A stretch of DNA of 64,000 nucleotides from Gelatoporia subvermispora B (taxonomy: Eukaryota > Basidiomycota > Agaricomycetes > Polyporales > Gelatoporiaceae), in contig KB445796.1 in NCBI GenBank assembly GCA_000320605.2, positions 712,926-776,925 of the forward strand, given 5' to 3'. The position numbers and the translations under genes are program-made. The notes under the pieces are model-generated. The model saw nothing but the letters and a program-made list of their open reading frames with translations, was not told where the DNA came from and searched no databases. This document shows, in pieces, positions 24,230 through 35,433 of the stretch. Position 1 is the first letter of the stretch. The number at the start of each line of letters is the position of its first letter.

Positions 24230-25037
24230 CTAGATGTAGCCCTTGTCGGAGAGGTATTGTGTGATGATGCGAACGGCCTCAGTGACATCGCAGTCGGCCG
24301 TCTTGATGTGAATCTCTGGGCTCTCGGGTGCCTCGTACGGCGCGGAGATACCGGTGAAGTCTGACCATATCGTCAGTCGCTGCAGAGCTTCTGTAATGAT
24401 GCAAACCGACCTTTGATCTCTCCCGCTCGTGCCCGCTTGTAGAGCCCCTTGGGGTCGCGCTGCTCGACGACGTGGAGCGGGGCATCGATGAAGACCTCGA
24501 CGAAGGGGATGCCGGACTTGTCGTGCACCTCGCGCGCGACGGCGCGGTCTGCCCGGTAGGGCGAGATGAACGCGGTGAGGGTGACGCAGGACGCGTCGGA
24601 GAAGAGCTTCGAGACCTGGGCGCTCCGTCAGTCAGTGCGGGGCGCGCGCGCCGCGCGGGGGACGCACCTCGCCGATGCGGCGGATGTTCTCGTTGCGGGA
24701 CTTCTCGTCGAAGCCGAGGTCCTTGTTCAGGCCGAAGCGCACGTTGTCGCCGTCGAGGCGGTAGGCGAACTTGTGCAGGTGCAGGAGGTGCTGCTCGAGC
24801 GCGCAGGCGATGGTCGACTGGGCGCGGATCGGTGAGCGATCGTACGGTGTGCGGGGGGCCTGCGCGTACCTTGCCGCTGGCACTCAGGCCGGTGAACCAG
24901 ATCGTGACGCCCTTCTGGCCAAGGAGCTGAGCGCGCTCGGCGCCATCGACGGAGCCTGCAAAGCACGGGAGTCAGCGCGGAAAGTCACATATCGAGTCCA
25001 GGCGCATACCGGGGTGGAAGACAATGTTGGAGGCCAT
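24230..25037 (-). CDS. MET14: adenylylsulfate (APS) kinase
   Basis: Five exons on the minus strand: 25037-25010, 24955-24870, 24817-24668, 24615-24411 and 24360-24230, giving 199 aa, the normal length. It phosphorylates APS to PAPS in sulfate assimilation. Visible motifs: P-loop GLSASGKS at about residues 32-39 (split by intron 2 between GK and S), [17 protein letters not shown] for APS binding, [20 protein letters not shown], and [20 protein letters not shown]. The C-terminus ends in QYLSDKGYI. All junctions keep frame. The protein is cytosolic by family. It sits tail-to-tail with the Ste20-like kinase. Identification is very sure. Confidence 0.95.
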
Positions 25038-25609
25038 GTTAAGAGATGTGTGAGTGTTGAGAGAGGCTTGCAGAGGAGAATTGGTTGGCGGGAAGAGCTT
25101 GCGGCATGATGGTGAATAGCAAGCTGGTTAAGTATTCGAGCGGCACGTGATGACTATGAACGTTCTACGTGGGCGCCTGTGTGGATGGCAGAGCGCACTG
25201 GCAGCTCGCAGCGAATCAGGGCCGCCTCATCTCGCACTACCCGCTGTTCGTTGTGTCGTCGCTGACGCCGTCTTGCCAAGCTGAATCATCCCGGTGCACA
25301 ATTCCAGATTCTGGCAGACAATTCCATATCTCGCTGCTTAGCGACGCCCTGCGCCTTCAATGCTCGCCAGAGGATAGGCAGCACCGGGCGCGCCGTGGGG
25401 AGCCTACATGAGTCCTGCCCGGTCAACGCTCGGAGTGTCGCCAAGGGCCCTCACGTGCTACGGTTGGGGACGGCGAGAGCAACTTACGATTGCAAGCAAC
25501 GCAAATATGTACATGTCGTGTGGTATATGACGGTGGCGCAGCGCATTAAGCTGGATATGATAGACGTGGTATACACGGGCGACTGACTTCCCCAGCGTTT
25601 CCTTTCCCC
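25038..25609. other. intergenic, no gene seen
   Basis: About 570 bp between the APS kinase start and the stop of the peptidase gene, both on the minus strand. It should contain the APS kinase promoter. Short GC-rich frames here have no homology I recognise. Confidence 0.6.
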
Positions 25610-26780
25610 TCAGGTATTCAGCCGTGAGCAGACCCAGACCACGATCTTCTTGATCGTCTCCGTCACTTCCTCGGTGCTGAGCGGTTCGTCGACCGGGGGA
25701 ACGTGCATGAACAGCACCGGTGTACCCTTACTCGGGCTGCTGCGCTCCTTGAACTTCTCCTGTCGTGTCGTCATGCGCTTTGCCTCGGCGAGCGAACAGT
25801 ACATGAGGTAATCGCATAGATAGTGGCCCGCGTCCATTGACGAGTATACGGTCTACACAAGTGGGTGGGCAATCAGCAGTCCGTGACCGACGCACTTCGG
25901 TTGGGGCGCACCTCTATTCCAGTTTCCTTCAGGTAGTTGATCAACTTGGCGACATCAATCTCCGTGTGGAGCTCCTCGGGGCAGCCTTCGTATCCTTTAC
26001 CGAAACCGCGGTTCGGGGGATGGTCGACGCCGTCTTTGTCTCCCTCGCCACCATTTGGACCGCGCACGGTCACGGTGGAGGACATACCCAGCAGACGCTC
26101 CATCTCAAGTTCTTGATTCGGCTCACCGGGCTCACGTGCGCCTTCCTTAGGGAGCACGACGATCGGTGCATACTGGCCCTCGGAATCCTTCATCCGGTAC
26201 CCGTTCTTGTGCGAGAGCTTCTCGATACGGAGCGGACCACGCCCAGCGACACCCAAGTGGAACATGAAGTCGTAGCCATTCGGCGGCGGGGGCGGGATGG
26301 CAAACTCGGGGTCATCGGGAACGGGAAGGATGGGGGGCCGGTGGTGGAAGCCAGGCGCGGTACTGAGCACGGCTTGGTATGTGACGGGGATCTGGAGGGT
26401 GGTGATGTGGATTTGTTGCGGGGTGCTGTCAATCTCCATCGGGTCGTCGGAGGGTGGGGGGTCGATCTGCGCGCCGAGGACGGCGGGGATGGGACGCTCA
26501 TCGTGGGCCATGAGCATGCCTTGGTCGTCGAGTGCATTGGTGGGCTTGAGCTGTGCTTCAGCCTCGAGTAGCGGGTCTGCATAGATGACCTTGTTGTGCA
26601 GGTCCTTGACAGCGAGCCATGACGGGTTTTCTTTGTATTTCCAGAACGGCTGTATGCGGCGCGAGTCAGCAGTCTATGTCGGTAGAAAGGATCGAGAAGA
26701 CATACGCCAAAGCCTGTGATGAGAATGCGCTTTGCGTTGGGGTCGATCTCGTCGACGGAGTGGACGGGGATGTCGGGCAT
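25610..26780 (-). CDS. pyroglutamyl-peptidase I-like protein (family C15)
   Basis: Three exons on the minus strand: 26780-26706, 26649-25912 and 25852-25610, giving 351 aa. The N-terminus RILITGFGPFWKYKENPSW is the family signature. The Glu region is LRIEKLSHKNGY, the nucleophile Cys284 lies in DAGHYLCDYLMYCSL, and His321 in VLFMHVP, so the Cys-His-Glu set is present. Members remove N-terminal pyroglutamate from peptides in the cytosol. At 351 residues it is much longer than the typical 200-220. The extra length is a Pro-rich insertion before FMFHLGVAGRG and a charged loop (about residues 185-245) before the Cys. The insertions leave the substrate uncertain. The proline racemase-family gene starts upstream on the same strand. 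Confidence 0.88.
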
Positions 26781-27323
26781 GGGAGAAGAGGATGGAGGAG
26801 GGAGAGAAGGAGTGGCGAGGGCGGACCCAGGTATCGCGGACAGTTATGGCGGCACCTCCTTTGGCACAATCTGGCACAATGCGGAGGCGCATCCCGAAGT
26901 GACAGCGCGTGACACCCGGCCTACCGCGCCGCTCCCTTACACATCTGTGACGATTTCGTGACTCTTCCGTGACTGCCTGCGGCGACGGCGGTCGCTCCGT
27001 CGACGGAGGCAATACCATTCACTCTCCCCGCAGCTCCCTTCCTTGCTGACACTCACTCGCGGATACCCCTCTGCCTATACTCGGGCGACCTTCTCCCGGC
27101 TGTAATAGCAACAGCGACATATCGTGGTGCGGTGCTTGTACAAATACCGCAACTCTGCTCCTTGCACGAGGCTATCCCACCACCCACCTGATCCGCCGCG
27201 ACAAACCGCTGACCATTCGCGGGTACTCGAGTACGTACTCGTACTTGATGCTGTATCCTACCCTTCGAGCTATGTATGTATTCGGCACGATCGTGTGTGC
27301 GACGAGCTCGATGCACGATGACG
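26781..27323. other. intergenic, no gene seen
   Basis: 543 bp between the peptidase start codon and the stop of the proline racemase-family gene. It must hold the peptidase promoter. No protein-like frame or RNA gene was recognised. Confidence 0.55.
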
Positions 27324-28709
27324 TCACGCGACCGTCTCCGTAGGCAAGAGGAAACCGCCTCGCGAAAGACTGTCTTCAGCCACAAACGCATGCGCACCGG
27401 TGTAGTAACCCCGTCCGCTCACTGAGACCCGTAATCCACTCCACACTCTTCCCTTGCGACCTCGTATCTCCTCTCCAGCGACGGCGAATGCCTCGAAAGC
27501 ATTCTCCGGACGCGCTAGGCTAAGCACCGAATGGTATACTTTACGTTCGCCCAAGACGAGCGTCCCACGCGTCACGGCGATAGCAACGCTAGCAGACACG
27601 CCTGAGCCGCAAGGCGACCGGTCGATCTCCTGGTTCGCGAAGAAGCACATCCTGATCTCCCTCGGTCGTCCGTCTGCCTCCACCTCGTCCACCACGATGA
27701 CCCCATACAGGTACTCTAGATCTGCTTCTTCCGGGTGCTCGAATAGATCTTTCCTGCCTCGTAACTCTGCCTTGATCGCTGCTGTGGCTGCGTTCAGCTC
27801 TGCGAGACCCGCCTCGTTGCCAGCTGCCCTCGCGAGGCCCTCCGCGAAGCCGAGCTCTTGTGCCGACACGAATGCATAGAACGCCCCGCCGTATGCCACG
27901 TCCACCCGCACGGCATCCCGTCCCGCCGCGGCCAGCCGCTTCCACCGCGCTCCCTCTGGAATCGGCACCTGCACGTCCAACGCTGCTGCCCAGCTCGGCA
28001 CGCTCACGAAGCTCACGGCCCGTCTCGCATCTGCACGCATTGTCCCGGCGATCTCCTCAGTAGGCACCGTCACCTGGACTACCCCGCACGGCGCATGAAG
28101 TCGGAGCACCGTCTCTCGCTTTTCCCCGTCGAAGGCCAGTGTTCGCCTGCGCGGGAACACGGTTTCGCTCTGTGTGTCCACGAGGAACCGCCCTAGCGCG
28201 ATTGTCGCGTGCCCGCACATGGTAGAGTATCCCTCTGTCACAAGATCAATTTATCCACACCGTGCATGGAACGAATCCATACCGTTGTGGCAGAAAAGCA
28301 CACCGATGTCGGCCTCACCCCGCGCAACAAGTTCTGTATCTTGCACCAGGATCGCGCCATACATATCCCGATGTCCCCGTGGTTCCCACATCAGCCTGAT
28401 CATCGATGTAACTGAGGCTGTTGCTCTGGATTATATTCGGTAGGACTTGCCGCTTGCGAAACTCATCCATACGATTACGGGCAAACGCACGCTTCTCGAG
28501 CAGCGTTTGGCCCTCCAGCATAGGGTATCCTTCGACAACGATGCGAGTTGGCTGCGACAGATGCATGAGATCGACATATTGCGATACACTGAAAGCATCG
28601 TAGCATCGCACCGTACCTCCCCGCACGTATGCATGTCTACAGTTTTGATGACCGTACTGTCCGGTCCTGTCGCCGTAGTCCCGTTCGCGATGCTCGTCCA
28701 GATGTCCAT
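27324..28709 (-). CDS. proline racemase-family enzyme (racemase or hydroxyproline epimerase type)
   Basis: Four exons on the minus strand: 28709-28617, 28551-28451, 28395-28283 and 28234-27324, giving 405 aa. Motifs in order: [54 protein letters not shown] with Cys109, and [15 protein letters not shown] with Cys311. In this family a Cys/Cys pair marks proline racemases and 4-hydroxyproline 2-epimerases. The trans-3-hydroxyproline dehydratases have Thr at the second site, so dehydratase is disfavoured here. The substrate (proline, hydroxyproline or other) cannot be read from sequence. Intron 2 (28450-28396) is best modelled with a GC donor, GCAAGT, restoring the expected [11 protein letters not shown] join; no GT donor keeps frame. 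Likely cytosolic, in amino-acid catabolism. Confidence 0.88.
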
Positions 28710-29261
28710 GATACTGAGCCGCGTAGTGCTCTCAAGGGAGGAATGAGATCGTGTCGAGATAGCTGTGAGAATCAGGCATCGTGTCGATGCCGTCTACGCA
28801 GACGTTGCGTGCTCCCAGGAAGAAGCCCTTGAAAGTCCGCGAAGCACGCTCCCCCCGAAATGACAACGGCCGCAACCGTCCCCCGCGTGTGAGACGTTTG
28901 CACTAGCAGTGAGTTCTAATCTCCCGTAAGCAGACAGAAGTGTGGTCTATTGAAGAGGACGACCGCAGCTAAAGTGAGTTCGCTCATTGAGTCATCAGAC
29001 TGTGACGCCACACATCGGGGCAATCTAATCAGTGATCACCGTGACAGACTTCGCAAAATGCGGCCAACTTGAGGTACGCAGGTATCATGTCTGGAAAAGC
29101 CTCCTGAAAGCTCTTATCATCGTTATATCCATATTGCTCTAGCTGGCTCACTGGTTTGTATTTTATCACTAAGGACTACTCAGGCATTGAAACAACTACG
29201 TGCATAGACCGGTCTGTCATAGTCAATGCCTCGTCGTATCTATGGGACCATATGTCATACT
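28710..29261. other. intergenic, no gene seen
   Basis: About 550 bp between the racemase start and the inferred end of the next minus-strand gene. No convincing coding frame. It should include the racemase promoter. Confidence 0.5.
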
Positions 29262-32011
29262 TCAAGTTGACGAGACCTCCTCGAATCGTAATTTGTCCTC
29301 CTCTGCAGTTTTTCGACGACATTGTAAGTACCTGAATAGTTCCGCCTCGAGATACGTCAGCTGTTCGCCAAGTGGCTCTTCTGTAGCCCTGGACCATGAG
29401 GGAGACGGTATGAGATTGATACGGTCAGCATATGGAAATTGGTCTCACCAGCATTGAAGAGTCGTGCCGGGTACAAACAAGCTTGGCCAAGGGCCCGGAC
29501 AAGGCTCAGGATCTAGCGACCAAAATCCTGGGGGAGTATGGTTTGAGCGAGGCAAGCTTCGCTTGTCGAATGAGGTGTCAATATGGTAATACACATGGAC
29601 TGGGTGGGTATCTACGTTTCTGGTCAAGAATAGCGGTCGGTAGCATCGATAAAGTACTCACCTAGGCCGGCTTGATGGCCCAGACACGGTACTTCATGGA
29701 TTACCCATCCTTCGGACCATATACCCCTTGCTTGCTCGTTCTCGCATGGATCAGATCCACTACAGCCACCAACGACATGAGCGAACGCAAGTCGCCGAAG
29801 TTCGGCTACTGCCAAAATAGTGAGTCGACACCGAATAGAATGGTAGAAACTTCGTGTACCAACCCAGAATGAGTTTGTGTGCAGCTACACCATATAATTC
29901 GGCGATGTCAAATATGTGATCCCAATAGGCATCCAGCCAATTTCTCCTGAGAGTCTGTGCCAACCTATAGTAGTATGTGGCATGCGTGCGGTGAGGTGTA
30001 AGCTTGAGCCTGAGGCACTGGCGGCCGCCGCACTCTCCTTCGACAAATGGGCAGGGCTCGGAGTGCTGTGGATACTCCCATATCCCATCTTCCGGATGCA
30101 GAGCAGGGTCAGACAGTAGTTCTGTCACGTTACCCAAGCATACGAAGGTTTGCTTGCCGGAGGTGGTAGCGTCATAGTAGCCGACATCGCCAAGACAAAC
30201 GTCTTCGAGGTCATAATAGTACACATTGGTTTTGCGCTGCATATACGCCTTGAGGGTGATTACGGGATGCATGCTAGGCCCGGCTGCTTTCACTTGAAAC
30301 AAGCACTTCCGGAGAACATCAAAGTATGCTTCCGACTGATATGGAGGGAGATAGCCCCAATATCCTAGCCGTGACGACTATACGAACCTTATGCAGGATG
30401 TCCATTCAAGTACGAGAAAACAGCGTACCTCGGGTATACTGCGAGATAGCGATTAGCTGCATGCAGAATAACCGTGCGGCTCAGGCTCGATAAACTTACC
30501 ATTGCCCCTCCCAGAAGTAACACATACTGAGTGGATGAGTGCAAATTAGATCTTGCGCATCCAACAGTAATGTTCCATCAGGGTGTATGGTGGAATTGGG
30601 AAATTCATGGCGACAGTCATACGATGATATCCGGTAAGGAGAGGCAAAGTCGATTGCTTCCTATGGGCCGGTATTAGATGAACACAGGTATCGACGTAGC
30701 GCTCCGAGAAGACGCCGACCTTGTGTTGCAGTAACTGAGATGAAAATGAGAGATCGCGATAACATTAATAGGTCAAGGCATACCGTCTGCATCCAAGCAC
30801 ACAGTAGATTCTTGGTGTCCAGTGCTTCCCATATGTATTTACCATCAAGTGGCATAGAACCTACAGCCTATGGGCTAGTACTGCGGTGATAAATTGAGCT
30901 GCTGCTCACCAGTCTCTATCACGTAGAACTTCTCAGTTATATTTGGGTGCGAGTATCCAAGGACTTGAGCGACGTATGGGTGGAAGCTGTGTGTTCTTGA
31001 GCCTACAATCCTCGCTGAAGATTAGATACACGTGCATACATCTGTGGCATTCGCAGGCACAGAGACGCAGGGTCCTCCTGTAGTGACCGCCGTAAGCGAA
31101 ATCATACGTTGAACAGGGAGCTGAAGGTGCCTTGAGTGCGAGTTCGCCCCGAAATCTCCGAATCGCTACAGCTCGTCCACCCCACTCCCCTGTCCATTCT
31201 TCTCCAGCTTCCGAGCCGCTGAGATACCAGCGACCTCTGACACTTCGAAGTTGAAGTTCAGTCCTTTGAAAAAGGTGATACTGTGAGATTCAAGAATGTC
31301 AAGTCGTGCCTCAAAGGATGATATATCGTATATACTCCGGTGTCATCCGTCGTGGCTTGCTTGTGCGTTTGCTGAAGTTGCTTGTTCAATTTCCTATCCA
31401 AGCTCAGGATACACCAGACCTGAGGCTTTGGTTAGCAATGTGTCCAAATTCCAGGCACGCTACCGTACATTAAAGGAGTCCCGTGCACGTTCAATAGTAT
31501 CTATGTGTTCGTCCAACTTGCTCGATGTGCTGCTATAGTGTAGTAGTCGACTTGTAAAGCGACGCTTGTGTCTTTGCTGTAGGTCAGACTCTATATACTG
31601 CAGAGTGCTACCGTCGGAGCGCCTCAGTCATAACCTATACCGACTAGCAGATGCTCATGGGACTCACGAAGCTAAGTTAGCGAGATTTCGAGTCAGATCC
31701 GAATCGATGGCGCCGACGTCCTGGGAAATTCTTTGCTCGATATGCTGGATCAGCTCCGTCGTCCGACGTACAAGGCGTTCACTGCGCTCGTTCAGCTCAG
31801 TGACTTTCTATAGTGGACCCATCACGTCAGATCGAGTAGTCCAAGTAGAGTAGCGACCCACCTCGATCGTCTTCAGCAGAATGATAGATGCTCCGATAGC
31901 TGCCCCTAAGCCAGGAACCACAGAGATCGCGGCTGAGATCTCCTTGATGGTCTCGAGAACGGCGACCGATCCCCCTACGATGTCGGAACCTAGGCCCGAT
32001 CTCTTGCGCAT
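29262..32011 (-). CDS. HeLo-like helical-bundle protein with kinase-like region
   Basis: Multi-exon minus-strand gene. Exon 1 (32011-31862) starts MRKRSGLGSDIVGG and has a glycine-rich hydrophobic helix, SAAISVVPGLGAAIGASI. Exon 2 (31807-31668) gives KVTELNERSERLVRRTTELI, then STLQYIESDLQQRHKRRFTS and IDTIERARDSFN. This amphipathic bundle resembles the HeLo/MLKL-type N-terminal domains of basidiomycete STAND and TKL proteins. Further left, EEWTGEWGGRAVAIRRFRG, YVAQVLGYSHPNITEKFYVI and CYFWEGQW look like a diverged kinase fold, but I see no HRD or DFG motif. A long C-terminal exon follows (about 30380-29880, with DLEDVCLGDVGYYDA and LDAYWDHIFDIAELYG). The middle exons and the last exon (stop at 29262) are approximate. 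A role in membrane-targeted signalling or cell death is inference only. Confidence 0.55.
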
Positions 32012-32904
32012 CGTCGTGAATGAGAAGAAACAAGAACCGAGCAGACTTTTAGGTCTGCGAGAAGATACGACGGTATCAACGGTGTAGCATAGCACGATAG
32101 CACGGCGTCACAGATCTAGCAGCACCTGGCGCGCGCTGCACACAGCATGGCGGTACCAGCGTCAAGTGACACCGTGGGCATAATCCGATGTCCCGAGCTG
32201 GGACATTGCTGTGTAAAGTGTCCAGACACCTGGCAGCCCTTTCAAATGCAGAAAAGAGGTTATCAATATGAGTCATCGGTTGCACATATGCTACATATAA
32301 TCGAGATGTGACACTTGGAGGCTAACTAGGACTGTCTTCCAGGGCAATGGAAGCGGACGTTAAATCCGAAAGAGGCAGGGTATAGGTAGTTGTCGGCCAT
32401 TCTACAAGTCGGAGAGTCAATGAAAGAGAATCTATGATGGAAAGAGGCGGTTCAGACGAGAGAAGAGGCCGTCGCCAGAGAATAGAAGGGACAGGAAGGG
32501 GGCAGTAGAGGGGGCAAGAAGCACAAACCACACATTCATGACACACAGCACGGCATTTTCTGTGTTGTCACTTCTTGCATGTCGGAGTCGAATGTAGATA
32601 TCGAAAAAAACGGTCGTGAACAGGTTGTTGATACCTTGGTAGAGTTGACTATTTAAATTGCGCCGCATTCTTCGCAGTGAGTCCACATCGCTCGGGACCC
32701 GCCGGGTGCGGAGGCAAGACGCATCAAGACGCGCGAGGCGCGAGGCGAGAGAGAGTGAAGCATTAAGGATGCAGGAGCATCCTCGTGGTCGTAGTTGAGC
32801 TTCCTTTGACGGTCATGGGGGAGCAGAACAAAGAATCCCCGGCGACTGCAGGCAACTGCTCGGCTCGACGGGCTCAACAACTTTCGCTCATTCGTACTCA
32901 AGGT
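32012..32904. other. intergenic, no gene seen
   Basis: About 900 bp between the divergent HeLo-like gene and the promoter motifs of MGS1. Frames here are short and show no known motif. A purine-rich stretch occurs at about 32440-32520. Confidence 0.5.
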
Positions 32905-32972
32905 CACGTGCCGACGCGTACACCGCCGATCACATTTGCTACCGCCGGTCGTTTCTCGTCGCGTCAACGCGT
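32905..32972 (+). promoter_or_regulatory. E-box and two MluI cell-cycle boxes upstream of MGS1
   Basis: CACGTG at 32905-32910 is followed by ACGCGT at 32914-32919 and again at 32967-32972. The two ACGCGT boxes lie about 160 and 105 bp before the MGS1 ATG. ACGCGT is the binding site of the MBF-type G1/S factor in yeasts, which controls DNA replication and repair genes. That fits MGS1, but binding is inferred. Parts of this layout recur before each MGS1-derived copy in the window. Confidence 0.55.
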
Positions 32973-33076
32973 CCACCCCGGATTAGCGACCCGACTTGGT
33001 CTTACTCTCTCCTCAACGATATCCTGACTTCAGCGACGTCGACTTGACCTACATCTGGCACGCAAACGGCCCCAGC

Positions 33077-35433
33077 ATGAGTGGCCAAGGTCCCAAGACA
33101 GGTTCGTCTGATGTCCCCGCGAAACTGAGTCAGAACTTCTTCTGAGCTGAGCTCTTGTATTGCAACTCCTTGAATTAGTCGATTGGTACGTTTGCCCTGA
33201 GCATTGAGGCAGCTCAATTTCTTGTTCTTATTGTGACATGTGTATTCAGCCCAATATGCTCTCGATCAGTGCTGGAGAGCCTCATAAACCAGCACATCGA
33301 CAACAACTGTACGGAAGATACCACCGCTGCCCACGCGACGCGTAACAAGTTCAGCTCCTCTTCTGGCAAAGCACCATCTATATCTCAAGCCTCCCTCACG
33401 TCACTATTCGCATCCTCTAGCAAGAACACCTCCGCGTCAAGCTCTTCCCCAATCCCGGCTCCCACGTCCTCTAGTGCGCACCGTAGGCGGCGGTCCGAGA
33501 CTGACGATACACCTTCTCCATCGACCTCTTGGCCTTCCAAGCGGAGCAGGCCTGACCCCAGCACGCCCGTGCGACCACCCGCGACGTCCGCCTCGCGTCT
33601 GCAAGCAGCGGCGCCACTCGCGGATCGTCTGCGCCCGCAGAGCCTGGAGGAATACGTCGGGCAGCCGCATCTCACAGGATGTGGGTCGCTTTTGATGGGA
33701 CTGATGGAGGGCGGGTCGGCGGTGAGCATGATCTTCTGGGGTCCACCGGGGTACGTAGCCAATTTTTATACATATACAAGGAGAGCGGCTCAATATCGTG
33801 CAGGTGCGGCAAGACGACGCTTGCCAGACTCTTTGCGGGACAGTCGGACGCGATTTTTAAGGAACTGAGCGCGACAGACGCGGGAATCGCGGACGTGCGG
33901 AATGTGGCGGAGGAAGCCAAGAGGATGCTCGCGCTCACCGGAAGGTTCGGGCTGCTTCGGCTGGTTCATAACTCAGGCGTAAACTCAAGTATATGACTTA
34001 GACGAACAGTACTCTTTCTCGACGAGGTTCATCGATTCAACAAGGCACAACAGGTATGATGACACATTCACTCCACACATCACTCATTCAAACGTTTCCC
34101 GCAGGATATTTTCCTACCATACATCGAGCATGGACATCTTCAAGTATGTGATGGATCATACACTTCATGGTCTGCATGCTCACCGGTGGCAAGTTGATAG
34201 GTGCTACAACCGAGAATCCCTCCTTCAAATTGACTGGCGCTCTGTTGAGCCGCTGCAGGTAAGCGTGATTTGCTCTCTAGTATTGCAGGTTCTTGTGTGA
34301 ACAACTCTAGGGTATTCGTGCTCGAGCGCCTCACAGACGATGATATCAAGCAAATAATCACTCAGGCTGTTGAGCGGGTCTCGCAGGCAGGCCAAACGAA
34401 ACCTACAAAGGCGGTGGATGATGACATCGCTTACTCTTCTCAGCCCGAAGAGGAGCCCTTGTCTTCCCAGACCCTCGTCTCTCAACCAACTTCCACTCCC
34501 AAAGTGCGATTCTCCGCATGCCCACAACTCACCCCTCGGATCCTCAACTCGCTTGCCTCGCTTTCCACGGGCGACGCGCGCACTGCACTCACGCTGCTCG
34601 AGCTCGTGCTCTCCTCCCCACACGATGTAGATGAGGACGCGCTTCTGGGGGCATTGCGCCGCTCTGTTTCAACGTCATACGACCGCACAGGCGACAGTCG
34701 GTACGACATGATTTCGGCACTGCACAAGAGTGTACGTGGGAGCAACGGCTCGGCGGCGATGTACTGGCTCGCACGGATGCTGTCGGCGGGGGAAGACCCG
34801 CTGTACATTGCAAGGCGGATGACTGTATGCGCGAGCGAAGACGTCGGGCTCGCAGACAATCATGCGCTGCCCTTGGTGCGTCTCTTCTCCGTTTCCCAGA
34901 ATGGTCCTGCTCTCACCGAAGCAGACACTCACACTCTGACTTCGCAGGCAATGGCAACCCTCCAGGCGTGCCAGACGATCGGAATGCCCGAGTGCCGCAT
35001 CAACCTCGCACACCTCGTAGCATACCTTTCCGAAGCACCAAAGTCGACGCGCGCATACGAGGCCTATAGTCGCGCGGAAGAGGCCGCCAAACGCGACATG
35101 ACGCTTCCCGTACCGTTACCCGTGCGCAACGCGCCGACGGGGCTCATGAAGGAGCTCGGATACGCTCATGGGTACCACTACAACCCCGACTACGCGTGGG
35201 TGTCCCCAGCCTTTCTTCTATTCCGAAGTCATCTGATAATCTGATTGCATGTACGCATTTTTAGCCATCCGGTGACGAACGAGTATTTGCCCCCGCAACT
35301 CAAGGACGAGGTATTCCTGCGGTCGGAGGGGGACAAGACGGACAAGTTGTGGGACGAGGACGCGCTGTCCACATGGGAGCAGGAGGAGAACGGGGGCCAG
35401 CCCTGGGAAGGCAGGACCGATGTTCAGACGTAG
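33077..35433 (+). CDS. MGS1: AAA+ ATPase Mgs1/WRNIP1
   Basis: Ten exons: 33077-33101, 33152-33185, 33250-33750, 33804-33944, 34002-34053, 34105-34143, 34194-34258, 34311-34875, 34948-35195 and 35265-35433, giving 612 aa. An N-terminal UBZ4 ubiquitin-binding zinc finger has Cys20, Cys23, His35 and Cys40 (CPICSRSVLESLINQHID). A Ser/Pro-rich linker follows. The ATPase core has LADRLRPQSLEEYVGQPHLT, Walker A GPPGCGKTT (Lys190), Walker B LFLDEVH (Asp241-Glu242), sensor GATTENPSF, and a C-terminal helical domain (RYDMISALHKSVRGSNGSAA, ELGYAHGYHYNPDYA). WRNIP1/Mgs1 acts at stalled replication forks with PCNA and polymerase delta in the nucleus. The first two small exons are my model; they join directly to the zinc finger. 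All motifs are intact, unlike the three later copies. Confidence 0.9.

Noticed and set aside
25837..26571. 244-codon plus-strand ORF
   Set aside because: Antisense shadow of the pyroglutamyl-peptidase gene, whose active-site motifs and introns are clear.
33385..33793. Minus-strand ORFs opposite the MGS1 linker exon
   Set aside because: Shadows of a GC-rich Ser/Pro coding exon; no motifs.
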